DNA of 64,000 bases from JALZOC01 sp031361295 (GTDB lineage: Bacteria > Acidobacteriota > Vicinamibacteria > Vicinamibacterales > 2-12-FULL-66-21). Positions 51,815 to 59,863 of the stretch are shown here, in pieces. Within the stretch, counting starts at the first letter, position 1. Every line of letters starts with the position of its first letter. The position numbers and the translations under genes were made by a program. The stretch covers positions 1 through 64,000 of the forward strand of contig JANMCN010000301.1 in assembly GCA_031361295.1 (NCBI GenBank), written 5' to 3'. The notes below the pieces were generated by a model that made no database searches, had not been told where the DNA came from, and saw only the letters and a list, made by a program, of their open reading frames with translations.

Positions 51815-52675
51815 ATGCTGATTCGTCTAGGCTACGACATCCAGTTCCAGGTCGGGTCCGCCGTGCCGCTCGTGGCCCTGCTGTCGGTGCATCCGTCCCG
51901 ACGGGGAGACCTCCAGCTGCCCGACCAGGTGACCGTGGAAGGCAACGGCACCGCCATGGAATACCACGACAGTTTCGGAAACATCTGTACTCGCCTCCTC
52001 GCGTCGCCGGGCACGCTCCGCCTGACGAACTCCACCGTCATCCATGATTCCGGACTGCCTGATGCCGTGAGCCCGGACGCGCGCGAGGTGCCCGTCCAGG
52101 ACCTGCCCCCCGAGACGCTCCGATTTCTGATGGCCAGTCGCTTTTGTGAGGTGGATCTGCTGTCGGCAACCGCGGTCGAGCTGTTCGGTGGCGCCCCGAA
52201 GGGCTGGCGGAGGGTCCAGGCAGTCTGCGAGTGGATTTATTCGAGAGTGACCTTCAGTTACCCGGACGCCCGGCCGACGCGAACGGCCCTCGGGGTTTAT
52301 ACGGAACGAATCGGCGTGTGTCGTGATTTCCAGCACCTGGCGGTGACATTCTGCCGGGCGCTGAACATCCCGGCCCGCTACGCCACCGGGTACCTGGGCG
52401 ATATCGGCGTCCCTCCGTCAGGCCCCATGGATTTCAGCGCGTGGTTCGAGGCCTACCTGGAAGATCGGTGGTGGACATTCGACGCCAGGCACAACCAGCC
52501 GCGAATCGGCAGGGTGCTGCTGGCCACCGGGCTGGACGCCACCGACGTGGCCATCACGACCTCGTTCGGCAGCGCGAGGCTGTCGCACTTCGAGGTGGTG
52601 ACCGACGAAATACCCGACCACGGCGGAAATGCCGCGACATTTTCGTCAGAGCCGCAGAAAGCACAACGTTTCTGA
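51815..52675 (+). CDS. Transglutaminase-like protein with a non-canonical active site
   Basis: The 286-residue protein has a transglutaminase-like core with cysteine C169 in RIGVCRDFQHLA and the aspartate D223 in WTFDARHN. Where the canonical histidine is expected (H in the HAW motif), the sequence reads MDFSAWFEAYL, with S208. The adjacent histidine H226 in DARHN could substitute, or the protein may bind rather than process its substrate. It is divergent from the Anbu gene with 198 bases between starts, so both may share regulation. Function is unknown. Confidence 0.83.
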   Translation: MLIRLGYDIQFQVGSAVPLVALLSVHPSRRGDLQLPDQVTVEGNGTAMEYHDSFGNICTRLLASPGTLRLTNSTVIHDSGLPDAVSPDAREVPVQDLPPETLRFLMASRFCEVDLLSATAVELFGGAPKGWRRVQAVCEWIYSRVTFSYPDARPTRTALGVYTERIGVCRDFQHLAVTFCRALNIPARYATGYLGDIGVPPSGPMDFSAWFEAYLEDRWWTFDARHNQPRIGRVLLATGLDATDVAITTSFGSARLSHFEVVTDEIPDHGGNAATFSSEPQKAQRF

Positions 52676-52733
52676 CCCGTTGCGGCGGCCGGGCGGGCGT
52701 CAGGCGGCGGCCGCGAGGCGCTGGGGTCGAAAT

Positions 52734-52744
52734 GGGGACGGTTG
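52734..52744. repeat. GGGGACGGTTG repeat, copy 2
   Basis: The second copy of the 11-base word lies in the 118-base gap between the divergent-operon transglutaminase gene and the convergent GT2 gene. Copy 1 is at 45930-45940, again between convergent genes. Confidence 0.5.
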
Positions 52745-52793
52745 TCGGGGCGTTTCCAGGCGACGTAATTGTCTGGACCGAGGCTCCGTGGCG

Positions 52794-53639
52794 TTAGCGT
52801 TGTCGCTTTCCGATCTCATCCCCGCGCGGCGATTGTGAGGCGGGGCCCGGGTCGGTCGTGGCAATTTCGAGCTCCGCCACGGTCACCCGCCGATACGACT
52901 GCCGGAGTTTCGGCGCTCCTGCGACGAAGCTCCGCAGCGCCCGCAACTGGTGCAGGTACCCCAGCGCCTCTTTCAGGTTCATCTTGCTCTCACCGGCCGT
53001 GCGCCCGACGAAGACGTAGGGGACTTCGACCACGGCGCGGGGCCGGCTGCGCACCAGCAGTTCCAGGCAGATCTTGAACCCGCCCGCAGAGATGTGGACG
53101 CCGCGCGCCAGTTCGCGGCGGATCAGGAAAAATCCCGACGTCGCGTCTCGAATTGGCGTCAGCCCTCGCGCCATCACACACGCGATCCTCGACATGATCA
53201 GCCGGCTCGTCTCCCAGTTGCGCGTGCCGCCGCCGGGCACGTAGCGGCTCGCCACGACCACGTCCGTGGCGGTACCCTGCATCACCGCGAGCATCCTCGG
53301 CAGCAAAGAGGGCGGGTGGCTCAAGTCGGCGTCGATCACGCCGACGACGGGCGCGGTGGCGGCGGCGAACCCTTCGATCACCGCCGTGCCGAGCCCGAGC
53401 TTCCCGGCGCGGTGGAGCACACGGATGCGATATCGCCCGGCGAGCTGGTCGGCCAGTGCGCCGGTTCCGTCCGGAGAGTTGTCGTCTACGACAATCAGCT
53501 CGCCTTCGACGCGCTCGGCGGCATACGCGGCAAAGATCGCCTCGACGAGATCGGCCAGCCGCTCACGCTCGTTATACGTGGGGACGACAATCGAGATCGT
53601 GGCTGGGCCAGGCGGGGCGGTCAAGGATGGGACTCGCAA
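52794..53639 (-). CDS. GT2 polyprenol-phosphate sugar synthase (DPM1-like)
   Basis: The 281-residue GT-A protein has SIVVPTYNERERLADL, VVDDNSPDGTGALAD and VIDADLSHPPSLLP as DPM1-type motifs, and a KLGLGTAVIEGF loop. The C-terminal part has TSGFFLIRREL and PYVFVGRTAGESKMN, typical of dolichol-phosphate mannose synthases. The start is TTG, with no ATG or GTG close by. It is divergent from the GT39-like gene that could use its product, with only 31 bases between the start codons. Confidence 0.9.
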   Translation of the reverse strand: MRVPSLTAPPGPATISIVVPTYNERERLADLVEAIFAAYAAERVEGELIVVDDNSPDGTGALADQLAGRYRIRVLHRAGKLGLGTAVIEGFAAATAPVVGVIDADLSHPPSLLPRMLAVMQGTATDVVVASRYVPGGGTRNWETSRLIMSRIACVMARGLTPIRDATSGFFLIRRELARGVHISAGGFKICLELLVRSRPRAVVEVPYVFVGRTAGESKMNLKEALGYLHQLRALRSFVAGAPKLRQSYRRVTVAELEIATTDPGPASQSPRGDEIGKRQR

Positions 53640-53643
53640 GCAC

Positions 53644-53649
53644 TATAAT
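53644..53649 (+). promoter_or_regulatory. Perfect -10 hexamer before the GT39-like gene
   Basis: TATAAT lies at 53644-53649, 21 bases before the ATG at 53671, inside a very short divergent interval. No good -35 is visible. The overlapping ACTATA could in principle read as a minus-strand -10, but that would place its start inside the GT2 gene. Confidence 0.48.
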
Positions 53650-53670
53650 TCAAGCGCCCGTCTCTCTTAC

Positions 53671-55215
53671 ATGACGAACCGCCTGTTTCTGACGCTCGCG
53701 TGCGTCCTTCTCGCCGTGCGCCTTCCGTCGCTCGCGCAGCCCATGGGCGCCGACCAGGGGCTGTACATGTACGTGGGCGACCGCATCCTTCATGGCGACC
53801 TCCCGTACCGGGATGCCTGGGATCAGAAGCCCCCGGCCATCCACCTGGCGTATGCCGGGATGCGTGCGCTGTGGCCCCATGGGTCGGCGGTGCCGGCGAT
53901 GGACCTGTTGATGACCGGCGTCACCGCCGCGCTGCTCTGGAATCTCGGGGCGCGTGTCGCGACGCCTGCCGTCGGGCAGTGGGCGGCGCTTCTATTGCTC
54001 CTGCTCTCGAATCCCGCGTTTGCGCGCCTCGGCGGCGTCAGCGTGCGCGCCCAGTGCGAGACGTTCATCGGCGCGGCGATCACGGGGGCGTTCCTGCTTC
54101 TCGCCAGCAGCCGGACCCGCCAGGGCACGGCCAGGATCGCAGCAGCCGGCGCACTCTTCGGGATCGCGTTCACGTTCAAGTACAACGCGGCCGTCTACGC
54201 GGGAGCGGGTCTCGTCGCGCTCCTTCTCTGGAGGCGCTTGTCTCCAGCCGCCGTCGTCGCGATGGCGGGCGGCTTCGTCGTGCCGTCCATCGGCCTGGCC
54301 GCGTGGCTCTGGAGCGGTCACACGCTCGGCGCCCTCTACGATGCCACGTTCGCCTACAACCTCCGCTACTCCGGCGAGACGTATGCGGGACCCCTGCACG
54401 CGGTCGCATACCTGCTGACGTTCCCAGTGCGGCACGCGCGCGTCGATGCATTGTGGCTGGTCGGCGGAGCGGGGTGCGCCGTGCTGCTCGTGGCCTCGGC
54501 CGGCGCACGCGAGCGGCTGCTGGGTGTCGCCTGGGTCGCTGCCGCATGCCTCTCCGTGGCCATCAACGGCAGCCGTGACCTGCCTCAGTATTTCGTGCAG
54601 GCCGCGCCCGCCCTCGCGCTCGCCGGGGCGTGGGCCGGTTCCCTTCTGTGGAGCCGGTGGCGGGGAGCGACGGTGGCCGTGGCGCTCATCGCCGCGGTGG
54701 CGGTCTGGCGCGTCGACGACTTCCCCAAACTTTTCGACAACACGTGGCGCGATGCCGCGCACATCCTGGGCCGCACGAGCGATCAGGAACACCTCGCACG
54801 CTACGGAGACCGGGCCACGCGGAAGTACTCCGCGCTGGCGGTTTCGCAGCTCGGGTCCTTCCTGCGCGCGCGGTCGAGCCCTTCCGACCGCGTGTTCGTG
54901 TTCGGCTTCTCGTGCGGAGCGTATGTCGAGGCCGGCCGTGCGAGTGCGTCACGATTCTTCTGGAGCCGCCCGGTGATCGCCGGATTCAAGGACGGCCAGC
55001 CTGGGTACGGCGCGAGCGGCCTCCTCGACGATCTCCGCCGAACGCCTCCCGCGGTCGTGGCGCTCCAGCAGCGCGACTGGTTCCCCGACGTGGACGACTC
55101 GTCGCATTTCTTCATGGCGAACGCTCCGCTGGCGGGGTGGCTGCGTGCGTCGTACGAGCGGGTCGATGCCGTCCCGGGTTTCGACGTCTGGGTGCGACGG
55201 GAGCCGGCCCATTGA
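53671..55215 (+). CDS. GT39-like membrane glycosyltransferase (PMT/ArnT type)
   Basis: The 514-residue GT-C protein has a first membrane segment with RLFLTLACVLLAVRLPSLA, then PMGADQGLYMYVGDRIL, where the DQ pair lies at the place of the catalytic acidic motif. About ten membrane segments follow, with a soluble C-terminal domain from about 380. It should use a polyprenyl-phosphate sugar, probably from the divergent DPM1-like GT2. Its stop overlaps the TTG of the next GT39-like gene, so they form a pair. Confidence 0.82.
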   Translation: MTNRLFLTLACVLLAVRLPSLAQPMGADQGLYMYVGDRILHGDLPYRDAWDQKPPAIHLAYAGMRALWPHGSAVPAMDLLMTGVTAALLWNLGARVATPAVGQWAALLLLLLSNPAFARLGGVSVRAQCETFIGAAITGAFLLLASSRTRQGTARIAAAGALFGIAFTFKYNAAVYAGAGLVALLLWRRLSPAAVVAMAGGFVVPSIGLAAWLWSGHTLGALYDATFAYNLRYSGETYAGPLHAVAYLLTFPVRHARVDALWLVGGAGCAVLLVASAGARERLLGVAWVAAACLSVAINGSRDLPQYFVQAAPALALAGAWAGSLLWSRWRGATVAVALIAAVAVWRVDDFPKLFDNTWRDAAHILGRTSDQEHLARYGDRATRKYSALAVSQLGSFLRARSSPSDRVFVFGFSCGAYVEAGRASASRFFWSRPVIAGFKDGQPGYGASGLLDDLRRTPPAVVALQQRDWFPDVDDSSHFFMANAPLAGWLRASYERVDAVPGFDVWVRREPAH

Positions 55216-56993
55216 CGGCACCCGTTCACGATGTGTCGCCACGAACGTTCCGGCTCTGGCTGCTGGCGGTGCTGGCCGTGGCCGCCGTCCTGCGCGGGAT
55301 CTTCCCCGCTGCCGATCCCCCCTGGGCCGCACCCGTTGGCGTCGTCTGGCACGACGAGGGTGCGTGGGTCCACAACGCGCGAAACAAGGCGCTGTTCGGG
55401 GCGTGGACGGAGGACGCATGGAACCCCATGTACATCGCGCCCGTGTTCACCGGGCTGGAGTATGCGTCGTTCAAGGCGTTCGGCGTCGGCGTCCGGCAGG
55501 CGCGCCTGGTGTCGGAGGTGTGCGGGCTTGCGTCCGTGTGGCTTCTCGCGTTGGGGGTGGCGCGGGTTGGCGGACGGCGGGCCGGACTCATCGCGGGCGG
55601 GCTGCTCGCCACCAATTATGTCTACGTGATGTGGAACCGCGCGGCGCTGATGGAAGGACCGATGGTCGCCTTCATGGTGGCCTCATGGTATTGCTACGTC
55701 CGCGCACAGGCGCAGCCCCTCTGGGGCGCCGGCGCGGCCGCGGCCGCCCTGCTGGCGTTCTTCACCAAGGCCTCGGCCGCCTTTTTCGTCGCCGCGCTTG
55801 CACTCGACGCCGCGTTGACGCTGGTGCACGCGAGCAGTGCGAGGCGGTCGGCACCCCTGCCGGCTCATCCACCCACCGACGCGGCGGCTGACTGCCCACG
55901 GCCGCTACCGGAGAACCCGACAGCGGCCTGGCTGGTGCTGGCGGCGCTCGTCGCGTGCGGAGCGCTGGCAGTCCTGATCTTCGTGGGACCCAACTGGACG
56001 GACTACCGCTTTTACAACTGGCAGATGTCGGTCACGCGCAAGCCCTCGTACACCATGCGTGCGTTGATCGATCGCGTGACCTGGTTCCCGATCCTGCACG
56101 ACCTGTTCACCCGGTCGTGGTTCATTCTCGCGGTCGGCGCGACGGCGGGACTTGGAATGCTGGCGCGGTGGCGGACGCTGCTCCCTTCAGAACGATTCCT
56201 GCTTCTCTGGCTCGGCCTGGGCGCAACGGAACTGGTCCTCCACGACGTCGGAAACGAGCGGCGGTTCATCGTTTTCATCCCGGTGCTCGTCGCCGTGACG
56301 GCAATCGTGCTCGGACGGGACCACGTCCTGGTGCGCGGGTTCCACATGTCGCGCCGTCGCGCGCTGCTGGCGCTTCCGGTCGTGCTTTACGCGGGCTACG
56401 TGGTCGCCGGCGCACTGCTGCGACTCGCGTTCCTGCACGAGGTCCGACCGAATGTCCGGCTCGCGTCGGTCGTCGCAACGGGGCTTGCCGCGCTCATCTA
56501 CGGCACCTGGCCGCGTATTCCACGGGCCCTGGCAAGAAACCCGTGGACCCCGGCAGGCGCGGTCGGGGTCGCGACCCTCGTGTGCATGGGGCAGGTGGCG
56601 CAGTTCGCCCAGTGGGCGGCCGGGCGTTCCTACAAGAACTACGCGGCTTCGCTGGAGCTCGGCCGTGTGCTGCCCCCCGGCACCCTGGTGCACGGAAAGC
56701 TCGCCAACGGCCTTTCGCTCGAAAATCGCATCCGTCCGATCTTCGTGGGACGAGGCTTCGGCAACTACGACGACAGGAGGCGCCGGGATGATGTGCGATA
56801 TATTCTGACCTACGTGGCGCCGAGCGTCGGCTACGAGTCGCAGGCGGGAAATCCCATCATCCAGGACGTACTCACGGCTTACCCGAACCGCAGAATCATC
56901 ATGACCTTCGACGTCGCGGAGACTGCCACGGGCCACGATCGTGCCGCCCTCATCGACAAATTCGGCGGCGACGGACGGCACGAGCAACGATGA
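55212..56993 (+). CDS. GT39-like membrane glycosyltransferase, second copy
   Basis: The 593-residue protein starts with TTG overlapping the upstream TGA (TTGA). The first membrane segment is followed by VVWHDEGAWVHNARN with the acidic D-E pair expected of PMT-type enzymes. About eleven to twelve membrane segments and a soluble C-terminus from about residue 500 follow. It is about 80 residues longer than its neighbour, and the two have little identity beyond topology, so they are not a recent duplication. Confidence 0.82.
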   Translation: MTAPVHDVSPRTFRLWLLAVLAVAAVLRGIFPAADPPWAAPVGVVWHDEGAWVHNARNKALFGAWTEDAWNPMYIAPVFTGLEYASFKAFGVGVRQARLVSEVCGLASVWLLALGVARVGGRRAGLIAGGLLATNYVYVMWNRAALMEGPMVAFMVASWYCYVRAQAQPLWGAGAAAAALLAFFTKASAAFFVAALALDAALTLVHASSARRSAPLPAHPPTDAAADCPRPLPENPTAAWLVLAALVACGALAVLIFVGPNWTDYRFYNWQMSVTRKPSYTMRALIDRVTWFPILHDLFTRSWFILAVGATAGLGMLARWRTLLPSERFLLLWLGLGATELVLHDVGNERRFIVFIPVLVAVTAIVLGRDHVLVRGFHMSRRRALLALPVVLYAGYVVAGALLRLAFLHEVRPNVRLASVVATGLAALIYGTWPRIPRALARNPWTPAGAVGVATLVCMGQVAQFAQWAAGRSYKNYAASLELGRVLPPGTLVHGKLANGLSLENRIRPIFVGRGFGNYDDRRRRDDVRYILTYVAPSVGYESQAGNPIIQDVLTAYPNRRIIMTFDVAETATGHDRAALIDKFGGDGRHEQR

Positions 56994-56999
56994 GTCGAC

Positions 57000-57836
57000 G
57001 TGCGAAGGATTGACGACAGCGCCATCAAGGCGCATGCGGATTTACGGTTCCGGTCCGAATACGATTACGCGCTGTTCGAGTACTACCGGAGCGCCAAAGT
57101 GCTGTCCTTCCTCGACCGCGCGGGCATCACCCTCCGCGGACGCGTGCTGGACGCGGGCTGTGGCGGCGGTGGGATGCCGCTCTCCCTGGCCGAGGAAGCG
57201 CGATGGGTGGTCGGCATCGATCCCGTCGAGCGGTTCCAGGATGCGGGCGTCCGCCTGGGACGTGAGCGGGGGCTTCGCAACCTGCAGTTTGCGCTCGCCG
57301 ACGGGATGGCATTGCCGTTTCCTGCGGCGGTGTTCGACCTCGTCCTGTCGCACGCGGTCATCGAGCACGTGGCCGACGCGTCCCTGTACCTGCGCGAGTG
57401 CGCGCGCGTGCTCGCACCGGGCGGTCACGTGTATCTCTCGACCTCTCCGCACCTGTCGTTTGCGGGAGCGCACCTGCCGCGTCTCCGCGTGCCGATCCCG
57501 CTGCACCTCGTCTTCGGACGGCGGATCGCCTTCGCGACGTTCCAGCGGCTGGCGCGAGTGGCTCCCTGGACCCTTCGTGAGCGGGCGCACGAGAACTCCT
57601 TCATCAGGGCCGCGCGGCGCGGCGAGATCAAGCACGACGATCTCCTGGAAAAAGTCACGGTCGCCCGTCTGAGGGCGCAGATCGCCGCCGCGGGTCTCCG
57701 CATCGTCAGGGAAGAGCTCCACGCCACGTCGACCGTGCGCCGCATGCCGGCCGCCATTGCCGGATGGATCACGAACAGCGCACTGACGCAGGACGCGCTC
57801 ATCAGCAACATGGAATACGTACTGGCGAGGGCCTAG
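57000..57836 (+). CDS. Class I SAM-dependent methyltransferase
   Basis: The 278-residue protein starts with GTG six bases after the upstream stop. SAM motifs are RVLDAGCGGGGMPLSLAEEA and GIDPVERFQDAG, followed by FDLVLSHAVIEHVAD and APGGHVYLSTSPH. It is a soluble methyltransferase of the type found in lipopolysaccharide and sugar-modification loci. The substrate is unknown. The GNAT gene starts after the stop with one base between them. Confidence 0.87.
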   Translation: MRRIDDSAIKAHADLRFRSEYDYALFEYYRSAKVLSFLDRAGITLRGRVLDAGCGGGGMPLSLAEEARWVVGIDPVERFQDAGVRLGRERGLRNLQFALADGMALPFPAAVFDLVLSHAVIEHVADASLYLRECARVLAPGGHVYLSTSPHLSFAGAHLPRLRVPIPLHLVFGRRIAFATFQRLARVAPWTLRERAHENSFIRAARRGEIKHDDLLEKVTVARLRAQIAAAGLRIVREELHATSTVRRMPAAIAGWITNSALTQDALISNMEYVLARA

Positions 57837-57837
57837 C

Positions 57838-58881
57838 GTGGCGGACATCACGCGGTACAAAGCGGACGACAGACGATCGGTCGAGGGGCTGTATCGCCGC
57901 GTGTTCGGAAACGACGCGGCCGAGGGCAGCCGGATGCGGTGGGACTGGCAGTACCGCCGGAATCCGAACAACCCTGGACAGGAACCCGAGATCTGGATTG
58001 CGCGCGAAGGCACGGCGATCGTCGGCCAGTACGCCACCATGCCGGTGCGGCTGTCGGTGCGCGGCGACGAAGTCCAGGGTTCCTGGGGCATGGACGTGAT
58101 GGTCGCGCCGGAGCGCCAGCGCCAGGGCCTCGGCGAGGCGCTCTTTCGCACATGGGATCGGAACGTGGGCGCATCGCTCGGCCTCGGGCTCTCGGAGTCC
58201 TCGTATCGTCTGTTCCAGAAGCTCCGATGGCCGGACGTGGGCCCCGTGCCCTGCCTCGTGAAGCCTCTCACGCGCCGCGCACTGCGCCGGCCGAACTGGC
58301 CGCTGCCGCTGAATCGACTCGTATCGGCGTTGACGCTCCCGATCGTGAAGATCGTCGCGCGGACGCGGCCGCTCCGTGCGGAGGTCCGGCTCATCCAGCG
58401 GTTCGACGACACCTTCACCGCACTCTGGGAGGAGCTCGCTCCGAAGTTCGGGCTGGCCGTCCGCCGCGACGCGCCTTACCTCAATTGGAAATACGTCTCC
58501 GCGCCGCACGTGCGGTACACCATCGCCGCGCTCCTACGCGACGACAAGCACATCGGGTACGCCGTGTACCGGCATCTGCACGAGCCTCGGGGGCGCGTCA
58601 CCCTGCTCGCCGATTTCCTCACCGATCCTGACGACGAGACGGCGATGCAGACGCTGCTGCAGTGGCTCGACCGCGAAGCGCGCCAGGCCGACTCCGACAA
58701 GATCCGTACATTTGCCACGCACGCGAGCTTCAGGCGGGTGCTCCGGCGCTCGGGCTACTTCCAGGTCAAGTCGACGATGGAGTTCGTGGTGAAGATCAAT
58801 GCCATGGACGTGGAGCCGGCATTCTACGAAAACGTGGACGCCTGGCACGTCACCGCGGGGGACTCGGACCAGGATCGATGA
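57838..58881 (+). CDS. GNAT-family N-acyltransferase
   Basis: The 347-residue product, starting with GTG, has an N-terminal GNAT domain with the acyl-CoA loop GMDVMVAPERQRQGLGEALF, including R-x-x-G-x-G/A. A second, weaker GNAT-like half follows (LLADFLTDPDDETAMQTLLQ). This two-domain layout resembles sugar- or lipid-linked N-acyltransferases. It could acylate the amino sugar of the glycan. It sits between a methyltransferase and a polysaccharide deacetylase, which could supply the free amine. Confidence 0.82.
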   Translation: MADITRYKADDRRSVEGLYRRVFGNDAAEGSRMRWDWQYRRNPNNPGQEPEIWIAREGTAIVGQYATMPVRLSVRGDEVQGSWGMDVMVAPERQRQGLGEALFRTWDRNVGASLGLGLSESSYRLFQKLRWPDVGPVPCLVKPLTRRALRRPNWPLPLNRLVSALTLPIVKIVARTRPLRAEVRLIQRFDDTFTALWEELAPKFGLAVRRDAPYLNWKYVSAPHVRYTIAALLRDDKHIGYAVYRHLHEPRGRVTLLADFLTDPDDETAMQTLLQWLDREARQADSDKIRTFATHASFRRVLRRSGYFQVKSTMEFVVKINAMDVEPAFYENVDAWHVTAGDSDQDR

Positions 58882-58909
58882 GGACCCACACGGCCGGGCG
58901 ATCACGACG

Positions 58910-59863
58910 ATGAATCTGCTGGTCGGCATCGACACCGAGGGAGACAACCAGTGGGATGCCTCCGCACGCGCAAACCAGACGTTTGCGAACATCTATGCGC
59001 TGCCCGCGCTGCATGCGCTGTTCGCAAAGCATCGGGTCAGGCCGACCTACGTCGTCACGTACCCGGTCGCGAAGGACGCCCGGTCCGCCGACGTCCTCCG
59101 CCGGCTGCTCGGATCGGGGGATTGTGAGATCGGCGCGCACCACCACGCCTGGGAGACGCCGCCGTGCACACCCGACGACATCGCACGCCATCCGTATGCC
59201 TCGGCGATCCCGCGAGCCCGGTTCGAACGCCAGCTGGAGTCGCTGACGCGGGCGATCGCCGAGGCGGTCGGCGTGGCGCCCGTGTCATACCGCTCGGGAC
59301 GTTTCGGTTTTTCGGCTGAACACGTCGCCGGGCTCGAGCGGCAGGGTTACCTGGTCGAGTCGAGTGTCGCCCCGTTGTTCTTCGAGTCACACAAAGGCGG
59401 CCCCGAGTTCGTCGAGGCCCGGCTCACGCCATACTTTCTTGCGTACGACAGCGCCACAACGCCCGGCACGAGCAACGTGCTGGAGGTCCCCGTGTCCGCC
59501 GGCCTGAATCGTCGCCTTCCAAAACGGCTGCAGTATCTCTATGCACGGGCCCCGGCGCCGTACACGACGAAGCGCGTCCTCCGGGCGCTGCGGCTGCTCC
59601 GGATGCGGTGGCTTCGCCCCTCGTACTCCTCGCTCGACGATATGATCGCGCTGGCGCGGGAGCTCGCCACCGACGGCGAGCCCGTCCTGAACCTGCTGTT
59701 CCACTCGAGCGAAGCCATCGTCGGCGGAAGCCCGTATAACCGGACGCAGGCGGAGCTCGACGCGTTCTGCAACCGGCTCGATCGGTTCCTCGCGTTCGTC
59801 ACGACGGACCTCGGGGCCACGCCGGTCACGTTCAACGAGTTCCGGGACGCGTACTCGCGCTGA
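58910..59863 (+). CDS. NodB-type polysaccharide deacetylase
   Basis: The 317-residue protein has a NodB-like fold. The acidic metal residue is D8 in GIDTEGDNQWD, and the metal-binding histidines are in GAHHHAWETPP (H77 to H79), as expected for carbohydrate esterase family 4. Later motifs FRSGRFGFS-like and SSVAPLFFES match the active-site region. No signal peptide is visible, so it may act on a cytoplasmic or lipid-linked substrate. The ATG at 58910 was preferred over an upstream ATG in an overlapping frame. Deacetylation would provide an amine for the neighbouring GNAT. Confidence 0.88.
   Translation: MNLLVGIDTEGDNQWDASARANQTFANIYALPALHALFAKHRVRPTYVVTYPVAKDARSADVLRRLLGSGDCEIGAHHHAWETPPCTPDDIARHPYASAIPRARFERQLESLTRAIAEAVGVAPVSYRSGRFGFSAEHVAGLERQGYLVESSVAPLFFESHKGGPEFVEARLTPYFLAYDSATTPGTSNVLEVPVSAGLNRRLPKRLQYLYARAPAPYTTKRVLRALRLLRMRWLRPSYSSLDDMIALARELATDGEPVLNLLFHSSEAIVGGSPYNRTQAELDAFCNRLDRFLAFVTTDLGATPVTFNEFRDAYSR

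Noticed and set aside
53642..53647. Minus-strand -10 for the GT2 gene in the ACTATA overlap
   Set aside because: Transcription would start inside the GT2 coding region, downstream of its TTG start.
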